Below, piece by piece: positions 17,139 through 24,199 of a stretch of DNA of 33,507 bases. The DNA comes from Bacteroidota bacterium. Lineage in GTDB: Bacteria; Bacteroidota; Bacteroidia; Chitinophagales; UBA8649. Within the stretch, counting starts at the first letter, position 1, and each line of letters starts with the position of its first letter. The stretch spans positions 10,926 through 44,432 of the forward strand of contig DLYY01000183.1 in NCBI GenBank assembly GCA_003447535.1, written 5' to 3'. The notes beneath the pieces are model-generated. The model did no database searches. It was not told where the DNA came from and was given only the letters and a program-made list of their open reading frames with translations. Position numbers and translations under genes: made by a program.

Positions 17139-17801
17139 ATGACCACCATCCGAATGCATCGAGAGGTTAGACCCTATCTCATTGGACATAGCATCTGTGT
17201 ACTTTTCGCCTCAGGACTTTTTTTTTGGTATACAACGCCATGGTTCTATCCCCTTGCATGGTTTTCAGTACAAGTTTCATTGCTACTTTTTACCCTATAC
17301 TTTTTTAGATATAGAGATGCCGCAATTCCTATGGAGTTTTCTTCACAATCATTGCTTTCTCCTGCGGACGGCCATGTTGTGGCCCTTGAGCCTTCACTAT
17401 ATGAAGACTTAGATGCATTGAGGCTTTCAATCTACCTTCATGGAACCGACACCCATCTTATTCGGATTCCTTGTTCCGGGAGGGTGATTAACTTAACCTA
17501 CCACCCAGGCAAACACCTCGTTGCTTTTAACCCAAAATCATCCTTGCTTAATGAACGACTCGAAGTTGGCATAGAGCATGCGAATGGAAAAACAGTGACC
17601 TTAACCCTTGTCGCTGGTCTTCTGGCCCGCCGCATCAAGCCATATATAAAGGTTGGTCAGGAAGTTCGTGCCGGAGAAGAATTGGGCTATATTTTATTTG
17701 GATCAAGAGTAGACATGGACATCGCCAACTCCTTTCAACCTGCCGTGGAGTTAAACCAAAAAGTATTCTCGAGCGAGTCTATTCTTGGGGATTGGAGTTA
17801 G
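17139..17801 (+). CDS. psd: Phosphatidylserine decarboxylase (short, FGS type)
   Basis: This enzyme converts phosphatidylserine to phosphatidylethanolamine. The 220-residue protein is of the short bacterial type. It has two N-terminal membrane segments (about 12-55), the SPADGHV motif with catalytic Asp77, the DTHLIRIP motif with His106, and the self-cleavage motif ILFGSRVD. Cleavage would fall between Gly188 and Ser189 and leave a pyruvoyl group on the small subunit. In many relatives the His motif reads DVHVNR, so Ile at the Asn position is a mild deviation. It begins 1 nt after the cdsA stop. Its TAG stop overlaps the stop of the convergent epimerase gene by 4 nt, so no terminator fits between them. 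Confidence 0.92.
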   Translation: MTTIRMHREVRPYLIGHSICVLFASGLFFWYTTPWFYPLAWFSVQVSLLLFTLYFFRYRDAAIPMEFSSQSLLSPADGHVVALEPSLYEDLDALRLSIYLHGTDTHLIRIPCSGRVINLTYHPGKHLVAFNPKSSLLNERLEVGIEHANGKTVTLTLVAGLLARRIKPYIKVGQEVRAGEELGYILFGSRVDMDIANSFQPAVELNQKVFSSESILGDWS

Positions 17802-18199
17802 TCAACAAGCTGACAGAGTTCTAACAGGACCCCTTCCGTTGATTTTGGATGAAAAAAGAAAATTCGTCGATTGTCTGCCCCTAGGGTTACGGATTGCGAA
17901 ACAGGAACAAACCCCTCTTTTACCAATCGATCAATCTCCATCTGAATATCATGCACCGCCAATGCCATATGATGTAATCCACTCCTATGTTTCTTAAAAT
18001 ATCCATGCAATACGGAATCTACACCTAGCGGGGCTATCAATTCAATTTTGTTTGGTCCGCACTTAAAAAAAGATGTTATAACGCCTTGGTCTTTAACAAC
18101 CTCTCTTTTATAGGGTCCCTTACCAAACAGCTTGGTATAGGTTTCCTCTGCCGCATCAATATCCTGAACCGCAATTCCTATATGTTCGATTTTTCGCAC
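17798..18199 (-). CDS. mce: Methylmalonyl-CoA epimerase
   Basis: This 133-residue VOC-fold (glyoxalase-like) enzyme interconverts (R)- and (S)-methylmalonyl-CoA in propionate/succinate interconversion. The fold's repeated halves are visible: IEHIGIAVQDI (His6) and KIELIAP (Glu54), then GLHHMALAVHDI (His near 76-77) and GVLLELCQ (Glu near 127). These supply the four metal ligands of the family. The start is GTG at 18199: the frame upstream reaches a stop without any ATG, and the protein begins at the usual MRKIEHIG point. It stands alone; no mutase genes are in view. It is divergent from the HesB-like gene with only 29 nt between start codons. Confidence 0.92.
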   Translation of the reverse strand: MRKIEHIGIAVQDIDAAEETYTKLFGKGPYKREVVKDQGVITSFFKCGPNKIELIAPLGVDSVLHGYFKKHRSGLHHMALAVHDIQMEIDRLVKEGFVPVSQSVTLGADNRRIFFFHPKSTEGVLLELCQLVD

Positions 18200-18228
18200 G
18201 ATTGTTAATTTTACACAAAATACGTTTC

Positions 18229-18573
18229 ATGCTCTTTATCTCCGACAAGGCAGCACACCAAGTGCAAGAAATCCTACTGCAAAACAAACGCAATGGCCAA
18301 GTGAAAGAGGGGGAAGAGCAGGCTGTAAGGGTTCGTGTGCTTGGTGGAGGATGTTCTGGACTAACCTATAATCTGGAGTTTGACCACAACATTGAGGAAG
18401 CCGATCAAGTGTTTTTCGATAAAGGCGTAAAAATGGTGACCGACTTAAAAAGTTTTTTATTCATTGCCAATACAACACTTGATTATAGCGATGGCCTCAA
18501 TGGCAAAGGATTTCATTTTATCAACCCGAATGCTGAACGAACTTGTTCCTGCGGGGAGAGCTTTTCTGTTTAA
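18229..18573 (+). CDS. HesB/IscA/SufA family iron-sulfur cluster assembly protein
   Basis: This 114-residue A-type carrier probably receives Fe-S clusters (or iron) and passes them to target proteins. The three invariant cysteines are present: Cys42 in GGGCSGL, and Cys106 and Cys108 in TCSCGESF near the C-terminus. The ATG at 18229 is preferred to the TTG at 18202 because the conserved family start (FISDKAAHQVQEIL) follows at once. No other suf or isc genes are in the window, so the symbol is left open (IscA, SufA or ErpA type). It is convergent with the TPR gene at 18598; a weak inverted repeat lies between them. Confidence 0.9.
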   Translation: MLFISDKAAHQVQEILLQNKRNGQVKEGEEQAVRVRVLGGGCSGLTYNLEFDHNIEEADQVFFDKGVKMVTDLKSFLFIANTTLDYSDGLNGKGFHFINPNAERTCSCGESFSV

Positions 18574-18576
18574 AAG

Positions 18577-18609
18577 AAAGCGACTAGATTGAAACGCCTA
18601 GAACGCTTT
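18577..18609. terminator. Weak bidirectional hairpin between the HesB-like gene and the TPR gene
   Basis: AAAGCG (18577-18582) pairs with CGCTTT (18604-18609), and inner CTAG pairs with CTAG (18584-18587, 18598-18601). It spans the 24-nt convergent gap and the last codons of the TPR gene. There is no long T tract on either side, so termination is only a possibility. Confidence 0.35.
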
Positions 18610-19668
18610 ATGCTTTCTTCTCCTCTTCTTAATCCCATATGCTATAAGGGTTAGCATGAATACAAGAGGTATCCAAATCATCCATTCAGCGCGCAACACT
18701 TGATAGCTTCTTTGCAACAGGTTGACTAATCGCTGAAAAAAAGTTGAAGAGAGTAATTCGTTTCGATCATACTGTTTAAGTAAGGTGTTATTGGGGTCAA
18801 TTTGTTCAATCGTGTCATATATATTGGAGGCCCGCTCATAGTACTTTAACGCGTAATAACAATAAAACAAAGCCTTCAATAACTCTACATCTTTTGGATA
18901 TAGCTTGACAAGTTTTTCTAAATCATACAAAGCTTTTTTATGCTGCTTCGCAGACAATGCCTCAATAGCGCGGTTTCGCCATAACACATCATTATTTTTA
19001 TCTAAGGCTATGGCCTTATCATAATCGGCAATCGCTTGGTCGTATTCACCACCTTCTCCATATAGAATAGCCCTTCGCCAATAATAATCAACTTGTTGAG
19101 TATCCAATTCTATAGCAAATGAAAAATCATCAATTGCTTCTTGTACATTGCCCAACTCAAGCGATACCAACGCCCGTTCGGCAAAAATATAAGCCCTGGG
19201 CTTGTCCCCAAGTCTGCTCGAAAGAAGAGAATGTGCTTGGCTATAGTTCTCCACCTCTCTATGATGGCTCACTAAAAATGCTCTAGCACTATCACGTAAA
19301 TCCTCATAATGTATGACTATATCTTCCATTATAAAACGAGCTTTGTCAACCTCGCCCATATTATAATGACAATAAGCCCTTAATATTTCCGCTCTTCCCA
19401 TTTGCTGGGAGGGTGGGTTAGCTAGGCTTAAATGATAAAGTGCCTGTTCGTAATCTTTAAGCCAATAGCGGCTTTGTGCCCGGTATAAGTGTGCTTCGGG
19501 TCGGCTGGGAAACTCCGCAATAATATCACCAAACAGAGAATCTGCAAGCAAATAGTCCTTCTCCTCAAGGGCCTGAATGGCAACAGGCCAGGGATTGTTT
19601 GCTTTAACTAGGACGAACCCTAAACGGAAAAACAGAATACAAAAAACTACATGCTTGTACCTAAGCAT
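18598..19668 (-). CDS. TPR-repeat protein with C-terminal membrane anchor
   Basis: The function of this 356-residue protein is not recognised. An N-terminal hydrophobic segment (about 7-22) looks like a signal peptide. From about residue 30 to 300 there are successive tetratricopeptide repeats, clearest in the central part (AYIFAERALVSLELGNVQEA, YYWRRAILYGEGGEYDQA, LWRNRAIEALSAKQHKKA). Near 330-347 a single membrane helix follows, with a very basic tail KKRRRKHKAF. The topology suggests a periplasmic TPR domain anchored from its C-terminus, with the tail in the cytoplasm. Its ATG overlaps the glyA 3' end by 8 nt, so translation is probably coupled to glyA. Such TPR proteins act as assembly platforms, but the partner is unknown. 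Confidence 0.8.
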   Translation of the reverse strand: MLRYKHVVFCILFFRLGFVLVKANNPWPVAIQALEEKDYLLADSLFGDIIAEFPSRPEAHLYRAQSRYWLKDYEQALYHLSLANPPSQQMGRAEILRAYCHYNMGEVDKARFIMEDIVIHYEDLRDSARAFLVSHHREVENYSQAHSLLSSRLGDKPRAYIFAERALVSLELGNVQEAIDDFSFAIELDTQQVDYYWRRAILYGEGGEYDQAIADYDKAIALDKNNDVLWRNRAIEALSAKQHKKALYDLEKLVKLYPKDVELLKALFYCYYALKYYERASNIYDTIEQIDPNNTLLKQYDRNELLSSTFFQRLVNLLQRSYQVLRAEWMIWIPLVFMLTLIAYGIKKRRRKHKAF

Positions 19669-20923
19669 GTAAGGGAAATAATTGTGCTAAGGCATGAACC
19701 TCTTTTTTTACCTTCTCTACCTCTTGATCACCTTGAGATAACACTCTATCAATCCATGATGCGATTTGCACCATTTCCTTTTCTGCAAACCCTCTAGTAG
19801 TTACTGCTGCGGTGCCCAAGCGAATACCCGAAGTAACAAAAGGTGATTTGGTGTCAAAAGGAACCATGTTTTTATTAGCTGTAATATCTGCCCGCCCTAA
19901 GAGCGCTTCGGCATCTTTTCCTGTGATTCCCTTACTTGATAAATCGATTAACATTAAGTGATTGTCTGTCCCCCCCGACACCAAATCGTAACCAGCATCG
20001 ATCAAAGCTTCTGACAATATTTGAGCATTTTGGATGACATGCTTTGTATATTCTTTGAAAGAAGGCTGTAATGCCTCCTCAAAAGCAACCGCCTTAGCCG
20101 CTATAACATGTTCAAGTGGGCCCCCTTGCGTCCCAGGGAAAACACCACTATCAAGAACCGAGGACATTTTTCTGATATCGCCCTTTTTGGTGGTCTTTCC
20201 CATTGGGTTGGGGTAGTCTTTACCCAACATGATGATTCCACCTCGAGGACCACGTAATGTTTTATGGGTTGTCGAGGTTACAATGTGACAATGAGGCATA
20301 GGGTTGTTGAGTTGGCCTGTTGCAATAAGCCCCGCTGTGTGAGCAACATCGGCAAGCAACAAAGCCCCAACTTCGTCGGCAATTTCTCGAAAACGTGCAT
20401 AATCCCAATCGCGGGAGTAGGCTGAGGCGCCGCAAATTAAAAGCTTTGGCCGCACAGTGTGTGCAATGCGCGCAACATCATCCATATCAATTCGTCCAGT
20501 CTCTTGTTGCACCCCATAGAAATGAGCATCGTAATACAAACCGCTTAAATTAACGGGAGACCCATGCGAAAGGTGGCCACCATGGGCAAGACTAAATCCC
20601 AGAATAGAATCGCCAGGGTTTAATGTGGCTAACATAACTGCCGCATTCGCCTGGGCGCCGCTGTGCGATTGGACATTCGCCCATTCCGCCCCAAAAAGAG
20701 AACACAGCCGTTCTATACAAAGCTGCTCAATCTCATCGACCACTTCACAACCTCCATAATACCTTCTTTTGGGCAACCCCTCAGCATACTTGTTCGTCAG
20801 GATGCTTCCCGCTGCCTTCATAACATTTGGACTCGCAAAGTTTTCTGAGGCAATCAGCTCGATTCCCTCAAGCTGGCGCTTGTGTTCTAATTCTATTAGG
20901 TCAAAAATTTTATCGTGTTGCAT
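19661..20923 (-). CDS. glyA: Serine hydroxymethyltransferase
   Basis: GlyA is a PLP enzyme that converts serine and tetrahydrofolate to glycine and 5,10-methylene-THF, the main source of one-carbon units. The 420-residue protein has ELIASENFAS (22-31), KYAEGLPKRRYYGGCE (45-60), the SGAQAN stretch, ADVAHTAGLI (191-200), and the PLP-lysine motif STTHKTLRGPRGG with Lys221. The length is normal. It lies 13 nt downstream of the 78-aa membrane protein gene and overlaps the TPR gene by 8 nt, in a run with serS. The run combines serine-tRNA charging and serine catabolism. Confidence 0.97.
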   Translation of the reverse strand: MQHDKIFDLIELEHKRQLEGIELIASENFASPNVMKAAGSILTNKYAEGLPKRRYYGGCEVVDEIEQLCIERLCSLFGAEWANVQSHSGAQANAAVMLATLNPGDSILGFSLAHGGHLSHGSPVNLSGLYYDAHFYGVQQETGRIDMDDVARIAHTVRPKLLICGASAYSRDWDYARFREIADEVGALLLADVAHTAGLIATGQLNNPMPHCHIVTSTTHKTLRGPRGGIIMLGKDYPNPMGKTTKKGDIRKMSSVLDSGVFPGTQGGPLEHVIAAKAVAFEEALQPSFKEYTKHVIQNAQILSEALIDAGYDLVSGGTDNHLMLIDLSSKGITGKDAEALLGRADITANKNMVPFDTKSPFVTSGIRLGTAAVTTRGFAEKEMVQIASWIDRVLSQGDQEVEKVKKEVHALAQLFPLHA

Positions 20924-20936
20924 GGTTGAAATCTAG

Positions 20937-21173
20937 TTATTCTTCTTGTACTTCGTTTTGCTCGGCTTGTAATTTTTTATGCGCCTTAAGACGTTTTATT
21001 CCCTGCATTAAGCGAACTAGTCCATACACCCCCAAAGGAAAGGCAAATAGGGCTTGCCATCGAAGTTGAGGTGTGTTGGAAAGCAAAAATTCCGAAACAG
21101 CCATGAAGACCCCTAGGCCTAGAAAGGCGATTCCGCGGATAATAAAGGATATGCCTTGATACTTTAAGTTCAT
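20937..21173 (-). CDS. Small hypothetical membrane protein (78 aa)
   Basis: I do not recognise this protein. It has two hydrophobic segments (about 7-30 and 40-58) separated by a short polar loop, then a basic and finally acidic, Gln/Glu-rich tail (about 60-78) that would be cytoplasmic. Its ATG overlaps the serS stop as ATGA, and glyA starts 13 nt after its end. It is therefore well embedded in an operon and probably real despite its size. Small two-helix proteins of this layout occur next to many Bacteroidota genes; no function is assigned. Confidence 0.72.
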   Translation of the reverse strand: MNLKYQGISFIIRGIAFLGLGVFMAVSEFLLSNTPQLRWQALFAFPLGVYGLVRLMQGIKRLKAHKKLQAEQNEVQEE

Positions 21174-22453
21174 AATCTCATGTCTTGTTTGGTTAATCTA
21201 TCTATTCCTACATAAGCATGGAGCACTTTGGGCAAGTGTACCACTTCGCCATCCCAACCCTGCTCTAACAATCCCGAAACAATACGAGGAATAGCTAGAG
21301 CACTGCCATTTAATGTATGGGGCTTGATCTTATTGTTATCTTGATCACGGTACCTAAGGCGAAGGCGGTTAGTCTGAAATGTTCCAAAATTTGAAACAGA
21401 GCTTACTTCAAGCCAGCGCGACTGACCTGGAGACCAAATTTCAAAATCATAGGTGATTCCTGCCGCGAATCCTAGGTCTCCGGCACATAGATTCAGAATC
21501 CTAAAGGGCATTTCTAAAGAATCCAGCAAGGCCTCAACATGGTTTACCATGCCTTGATGGGCTGCTTCGGAATCTGATGGCGGTACAATTTGCACAATTT
21601 CCACCTTATCAAACTGATGCAGGCGATTTAATCCACGCACCTCTTTTCCATAGGAACCAGCCTCCCTTCGAAAACAAGGAGTGTACCCCGTCAGTTTAAT
21701 CGGCATGTCATTTTCATGAATCAGAGCATCTCTGTACAAGTTCGTTAATGGCACCTCAGCCGTTGGAATCAAGTACAACCCATCTAGGGTTGCTTCATAC
21801 ATTTGCGCTTCTTTGTCAGGCAATTGCCCTGTCGCTCGTGCAGAATCCGCATTCACTAAGTGAGGCACTTGAAACTCGGCATACCCAGCCTTGTTTGCTT
21901 CATCTAAAAAAAAGGAAACCAATCCACGCTGTAGCCTAGCCATGCCGCCCACATAAACAGGAAATCCACTCCCTGAGAGTTTAACGCCCAAATCCATACG
22001 TAAAAGATTCAGGCGCTCTGCAATCTCCCAATGGGGTGTACTAGCCTCCTTACATGCCCTATCAGACCGACGAACTTCTTGATTATCCTCTTCACTTTTC
22101 CCCTCTGGAACTTCGTCAAAGGCAAGGTTAGGAAGTTGGATCCAGTGGGCATTAAGGGCATCGTTCGCCTCCCGCATAGCCTGTTCCAAAGAAGTAATAG
22201 TCGCCTTTAACTCTTTAGTCTTCTCTCTAAGGAGTTCTGCTTTGTCTTTTTGGCCTGTCTTAAAAAGCTTGCCCACCTTCTGGGATGCTGCGTTTGCCTC
22301 TGTTTTTGCCTCGTCTAATCTACCTTGAGCACTCCGTCTTGTGGCATCAAGAGCGATCAAATGGTCAATCTCTTCCGAAGAAGTGCCGGGGCGTTTACTA
22401 TGTCGATATTTAGCGAGTTCTGTATTGGCCCGTGTCCATTGTAAATCAATCAT
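21170..22453 (-). CDS. serS: Seryl-tRNA synthetase
   Basis: This class II aminoacyl-tRNA synthetase charges tRNA-Ser. The 427-residue protein has the N-terminal long antiparallel coiled-coil arm (about 30-110, alternating Lys/Glu/Ala) that clamps tRNA. The catalytic domain follows: the motif-2 region TPCFRREAGSYGKEVRGLNRLHQF, then CAGDLGFAAGITYDFEIWSPGQ and the motif-3 part NGSALAIPRIV. The TAEVPLTNLY stretch is typical of the serine-binding site. The extreme N-terminus is a little shorter and more diverged than usual, but no better start is visible. The 148-nt region upstream is shared with the divergent rho gene. Confidence 0.97.
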   Translation of the reverse strand: MIDLQWTRANTELAKYRHSKRPGTSSEEIDHLIALDATRRSAQGRLDEAKTEANAASQKVGKLFKTGQKDKAELLREKTKELKATITSLEQAMREANDALNAHWIQLPNLAFDEVPEGKSEEDNQEVRRSDRACKEASTPHWEIAERLNLLRMDLGVKLSGSGFPVYVGGMARLQRGLVSFFLDEANKAGYAEFQVPHLVNADSARATGQLPDKEAQMYEATLDGLYLIPTAEVPLTNLYRDALIHENDMPIKLTGYTPCFRREAGSYGKEVRGLNRLHQFDKVEIVQIVPPSDSEAAHQGMVNHVEALLDSLEMPFRILNLCAGDLGFAAGITYDFEIWSPGQSRWLEVSSVSNFGTFQTNRLRLRYRDQDNNKIKPHTLNGSALAIPRIVSGLLEQGWDGEVVHLPKVLHAYVGIDRLTKQDMRL

Positions 22454-22515
22454 TATATCTTTCTAGCGTAAAAAACGGCAAATCCTTCAAATTGTGCCCT
22501 AGTTTTTATCAAAAT

Positions 22516-22547
22516 ATTGCAACTATTGGAAGAATTAGTTATCCTTG
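22516..22547 (+). promoter_or_regulatory. Putative rho promoter (Bacteroidota type)
   Basis: ATTG (22516-22519), a 20-nt spacer and TATCCTTG (22540-22547) fit the Bacteroidota TTTG/TAnnTTTG promoter with one mismatch in each box. The spacing is the same as in front of rpmH. The rho ATG lies 54 nt further on, which leaves a leader of about 45-50 nt. Confidence 0.45.
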
Positions 22548-22601
22548 CAATGGAAATCATTCAATTCATTCCCGATTTCCCTTCAATTCTCAATTTATTT
22601 C

Positions 22602-24194
22602 ATGTACGATATTGAACAACTGAACGCGTTTATCGTTCCAGAACTTAAAGAAATTGCTGAGCAATTTTCTGTTAAGGGTTTTAAAAGTATGGCAAAAATG
22701 GATTTAGTGCACGCCATTTTGGATGCGCAAGCTGATAAAGAGCTCGCTGCTGGTGATTCTACTAAGGAAAAGCCACAGGCACGTAATAGCACAAAACGAC
22801 CATCTAAAAAGGATAAAGAATCAAGTTCTCCAAATAAAAGTGACAAAAAGTCCTCTGATTCGAATGAGGATGAGAAGGGTCAAAATGAAGAAAACCGCCC
22901 AAATGATAATAAACGACGTCGGAATAATCAGAAAAATCAATCATCCAACGATCGAAGAAAAAACAACGACAAAGAACAAGGTCGAGGTAGAGATCACTCC
23001 CATGGTTCAGATTCAAAGGGGCATCAAAACGATAGAAGGCCACCAAAAAAAGAATACGTATTCGACGTAAAAGTTGATGGGTGTATTGCTGGCGAGGGAG
23101 TTCTTGAGTTGATGAATGAGGGCTATGGCTTTCTACGTTCGGGTGATTACAATTACCTAAGTTCTCCAGATGACATCTATGTTTCTTCGGGACAGATAAA
23201 ATCCAATGGGCTGAAGCCAGGAGATACGATAAAGGGATTTATCCGCCCACCAAGACCTGGTGAAAAGTATTTTGCTTTAAACAAGGTGGAATCGGTCAAT
23301 GGTATGAGTCCAGAAAAGATTAAGCATAGAATTCCTTTCGATTATCTAAAACCTCTCTTCCCAGAAGAAAAATTAAACCTCTCTCTAGAGGGTGATAAAA
23401 ATACTCTATCCACGAGAGTAATGGATCTCTTTACGCCTATTGGAAAAGGACAACGGGGCATGATTGTGGCTCAGCCAAAGACAGGGAAAACGTCTATTCT
23501 AAAAGATGTAGCAAATGCCATAGCTCATAATCACCCGGAAGTATACTTAATGGTCTTGTTGATCGATGAAAGACCCGAAGAAGTAACAGACATGGAGCGC
23601 AGTGTGCGAGCTGAGGTTTTGGCATCTACATTTGATGAACCTGCAGACCGACATGTAAAGGTTTCTACCATTGCACTTGAAAAAGCCAAGCGACTAGTAG
23701 AAAGCGGTATGGACGTTGTTATTCTCCTTGATTCTATAACACGTCTTGCTCGCGCTCACAATACAGTGTCCCCGGCATCGGGTAAAGTACTATCAGGAGG
23801 GGTTGAGGCCAATGCCTTGCACAAACCTAAAAAATTCTTCGGAGCTGCACGAAATATCGAACACGGGGGGTCTCTAACTATTCTTGCCACTGCACTTATT
23901 GAAACGGGCTCAAAAATGGATGAAGTGATTTTTGAGGAATTCAAGGGTACTGGAAACATGGAATTACAACTCGATCGTCGTTTGTCCAATCGCAGAATTT
24001 ATCCTGCCATTGATCTTGTTGCCTCCAGCACACGAAGAGAAGACCTTTTACTAGGCAAAGAACAATTGCAGCGTATGTGGATTTTACGAAATCACTTGGC
24101 AGACATGAATAGTGAAGAAGCCATGGACTTTATTCTCAATCACATGAGGGGAACTCTGTCCAATGAAGAGTTCTTGGTATCCATGAACGGATAA
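22602..24194 (+). CDS. rho: Transcription termination factor Rho with long disordered insertion
   Basis: Rho is the hexameric RNA helicase that ends transcription of untranslated RNA. The ATG at 22602 gives 530 residues starting with the Rho N-terminal helix bundle (LNAFIVPELKEIAEQF). Residues of about 47-150 form a low-complexity insertion very rich in Lys, Asn, Ser, Asp, Glu and Arg. The RNA-binding OB domain follows (GVLELMNEGYGFLRS, about 166-180). The ATPase has the P-loop PKTGKT (292-297), MVLLIDERPEEVTDM, and the Walker-B-like VVILLDSITRLARAHN, then the R-loop/secondary-site regions and RIYPAIDLVASSTRRE. The insertion is typical of Bacteroidota Rho and makes it about 110 residues longer than the E. 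coli protein. Few intrinsic terminators occur in this window, so Rho may be important here. Confidence 0.96.
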   Translation: MYDIEQLNAFIVPELKEIAEQFSVKGFKSMAKMDLVHAILDAQADKELAAGDSTKEKPQARNSTKRPSKKDKESSSPNKSDKKSSDSNEDEKGQNEENRPNDNKRRRNNQKNQSSNDRRKNNDKEQGRGRDHSHGSDSKGHQNDRRPPKKEYVFDVKVDGCIAGEGVLELMNEGYGFLRSGDYNYLSSPDDIYVSSGQIKSNGLKPGDTIKGFIRPPRPGEKYFALNKVESVNGMSPEKIKHRIPFDYLKPLFPEEKLNLSLEGDKNTLSTRVMDLFTPIGKGQRGMIVAQPKTGKTSILKDVANAIAHNHPEVYLMVLLIDERPEEVTDMERSVRAEVLASTFDEPADRHVKVSTIALEKAKRLVESGMDVVILLDSITRLARAHNTVSPASGKVLSGGVEANALHKPKKFFGAARNIEHGGSLTILATALIETGSKMDEVIFEEFKGTGNMELQLDRRLSNRRIYPAIDLVASSTRREDLLLGKEQLQRMWILRNHLADMNSEEAMDFILNHMRGTLSNEEFLVSMNG

Positions 24195-24199
24195 AATTT

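Noticed and set aside
22723..23070. 115-aa plus-strand frame rich in Lys and Ile
   Set aside because: It is a shifted frame of the low-complexity insertion of rho and shows only the base composition of that region.
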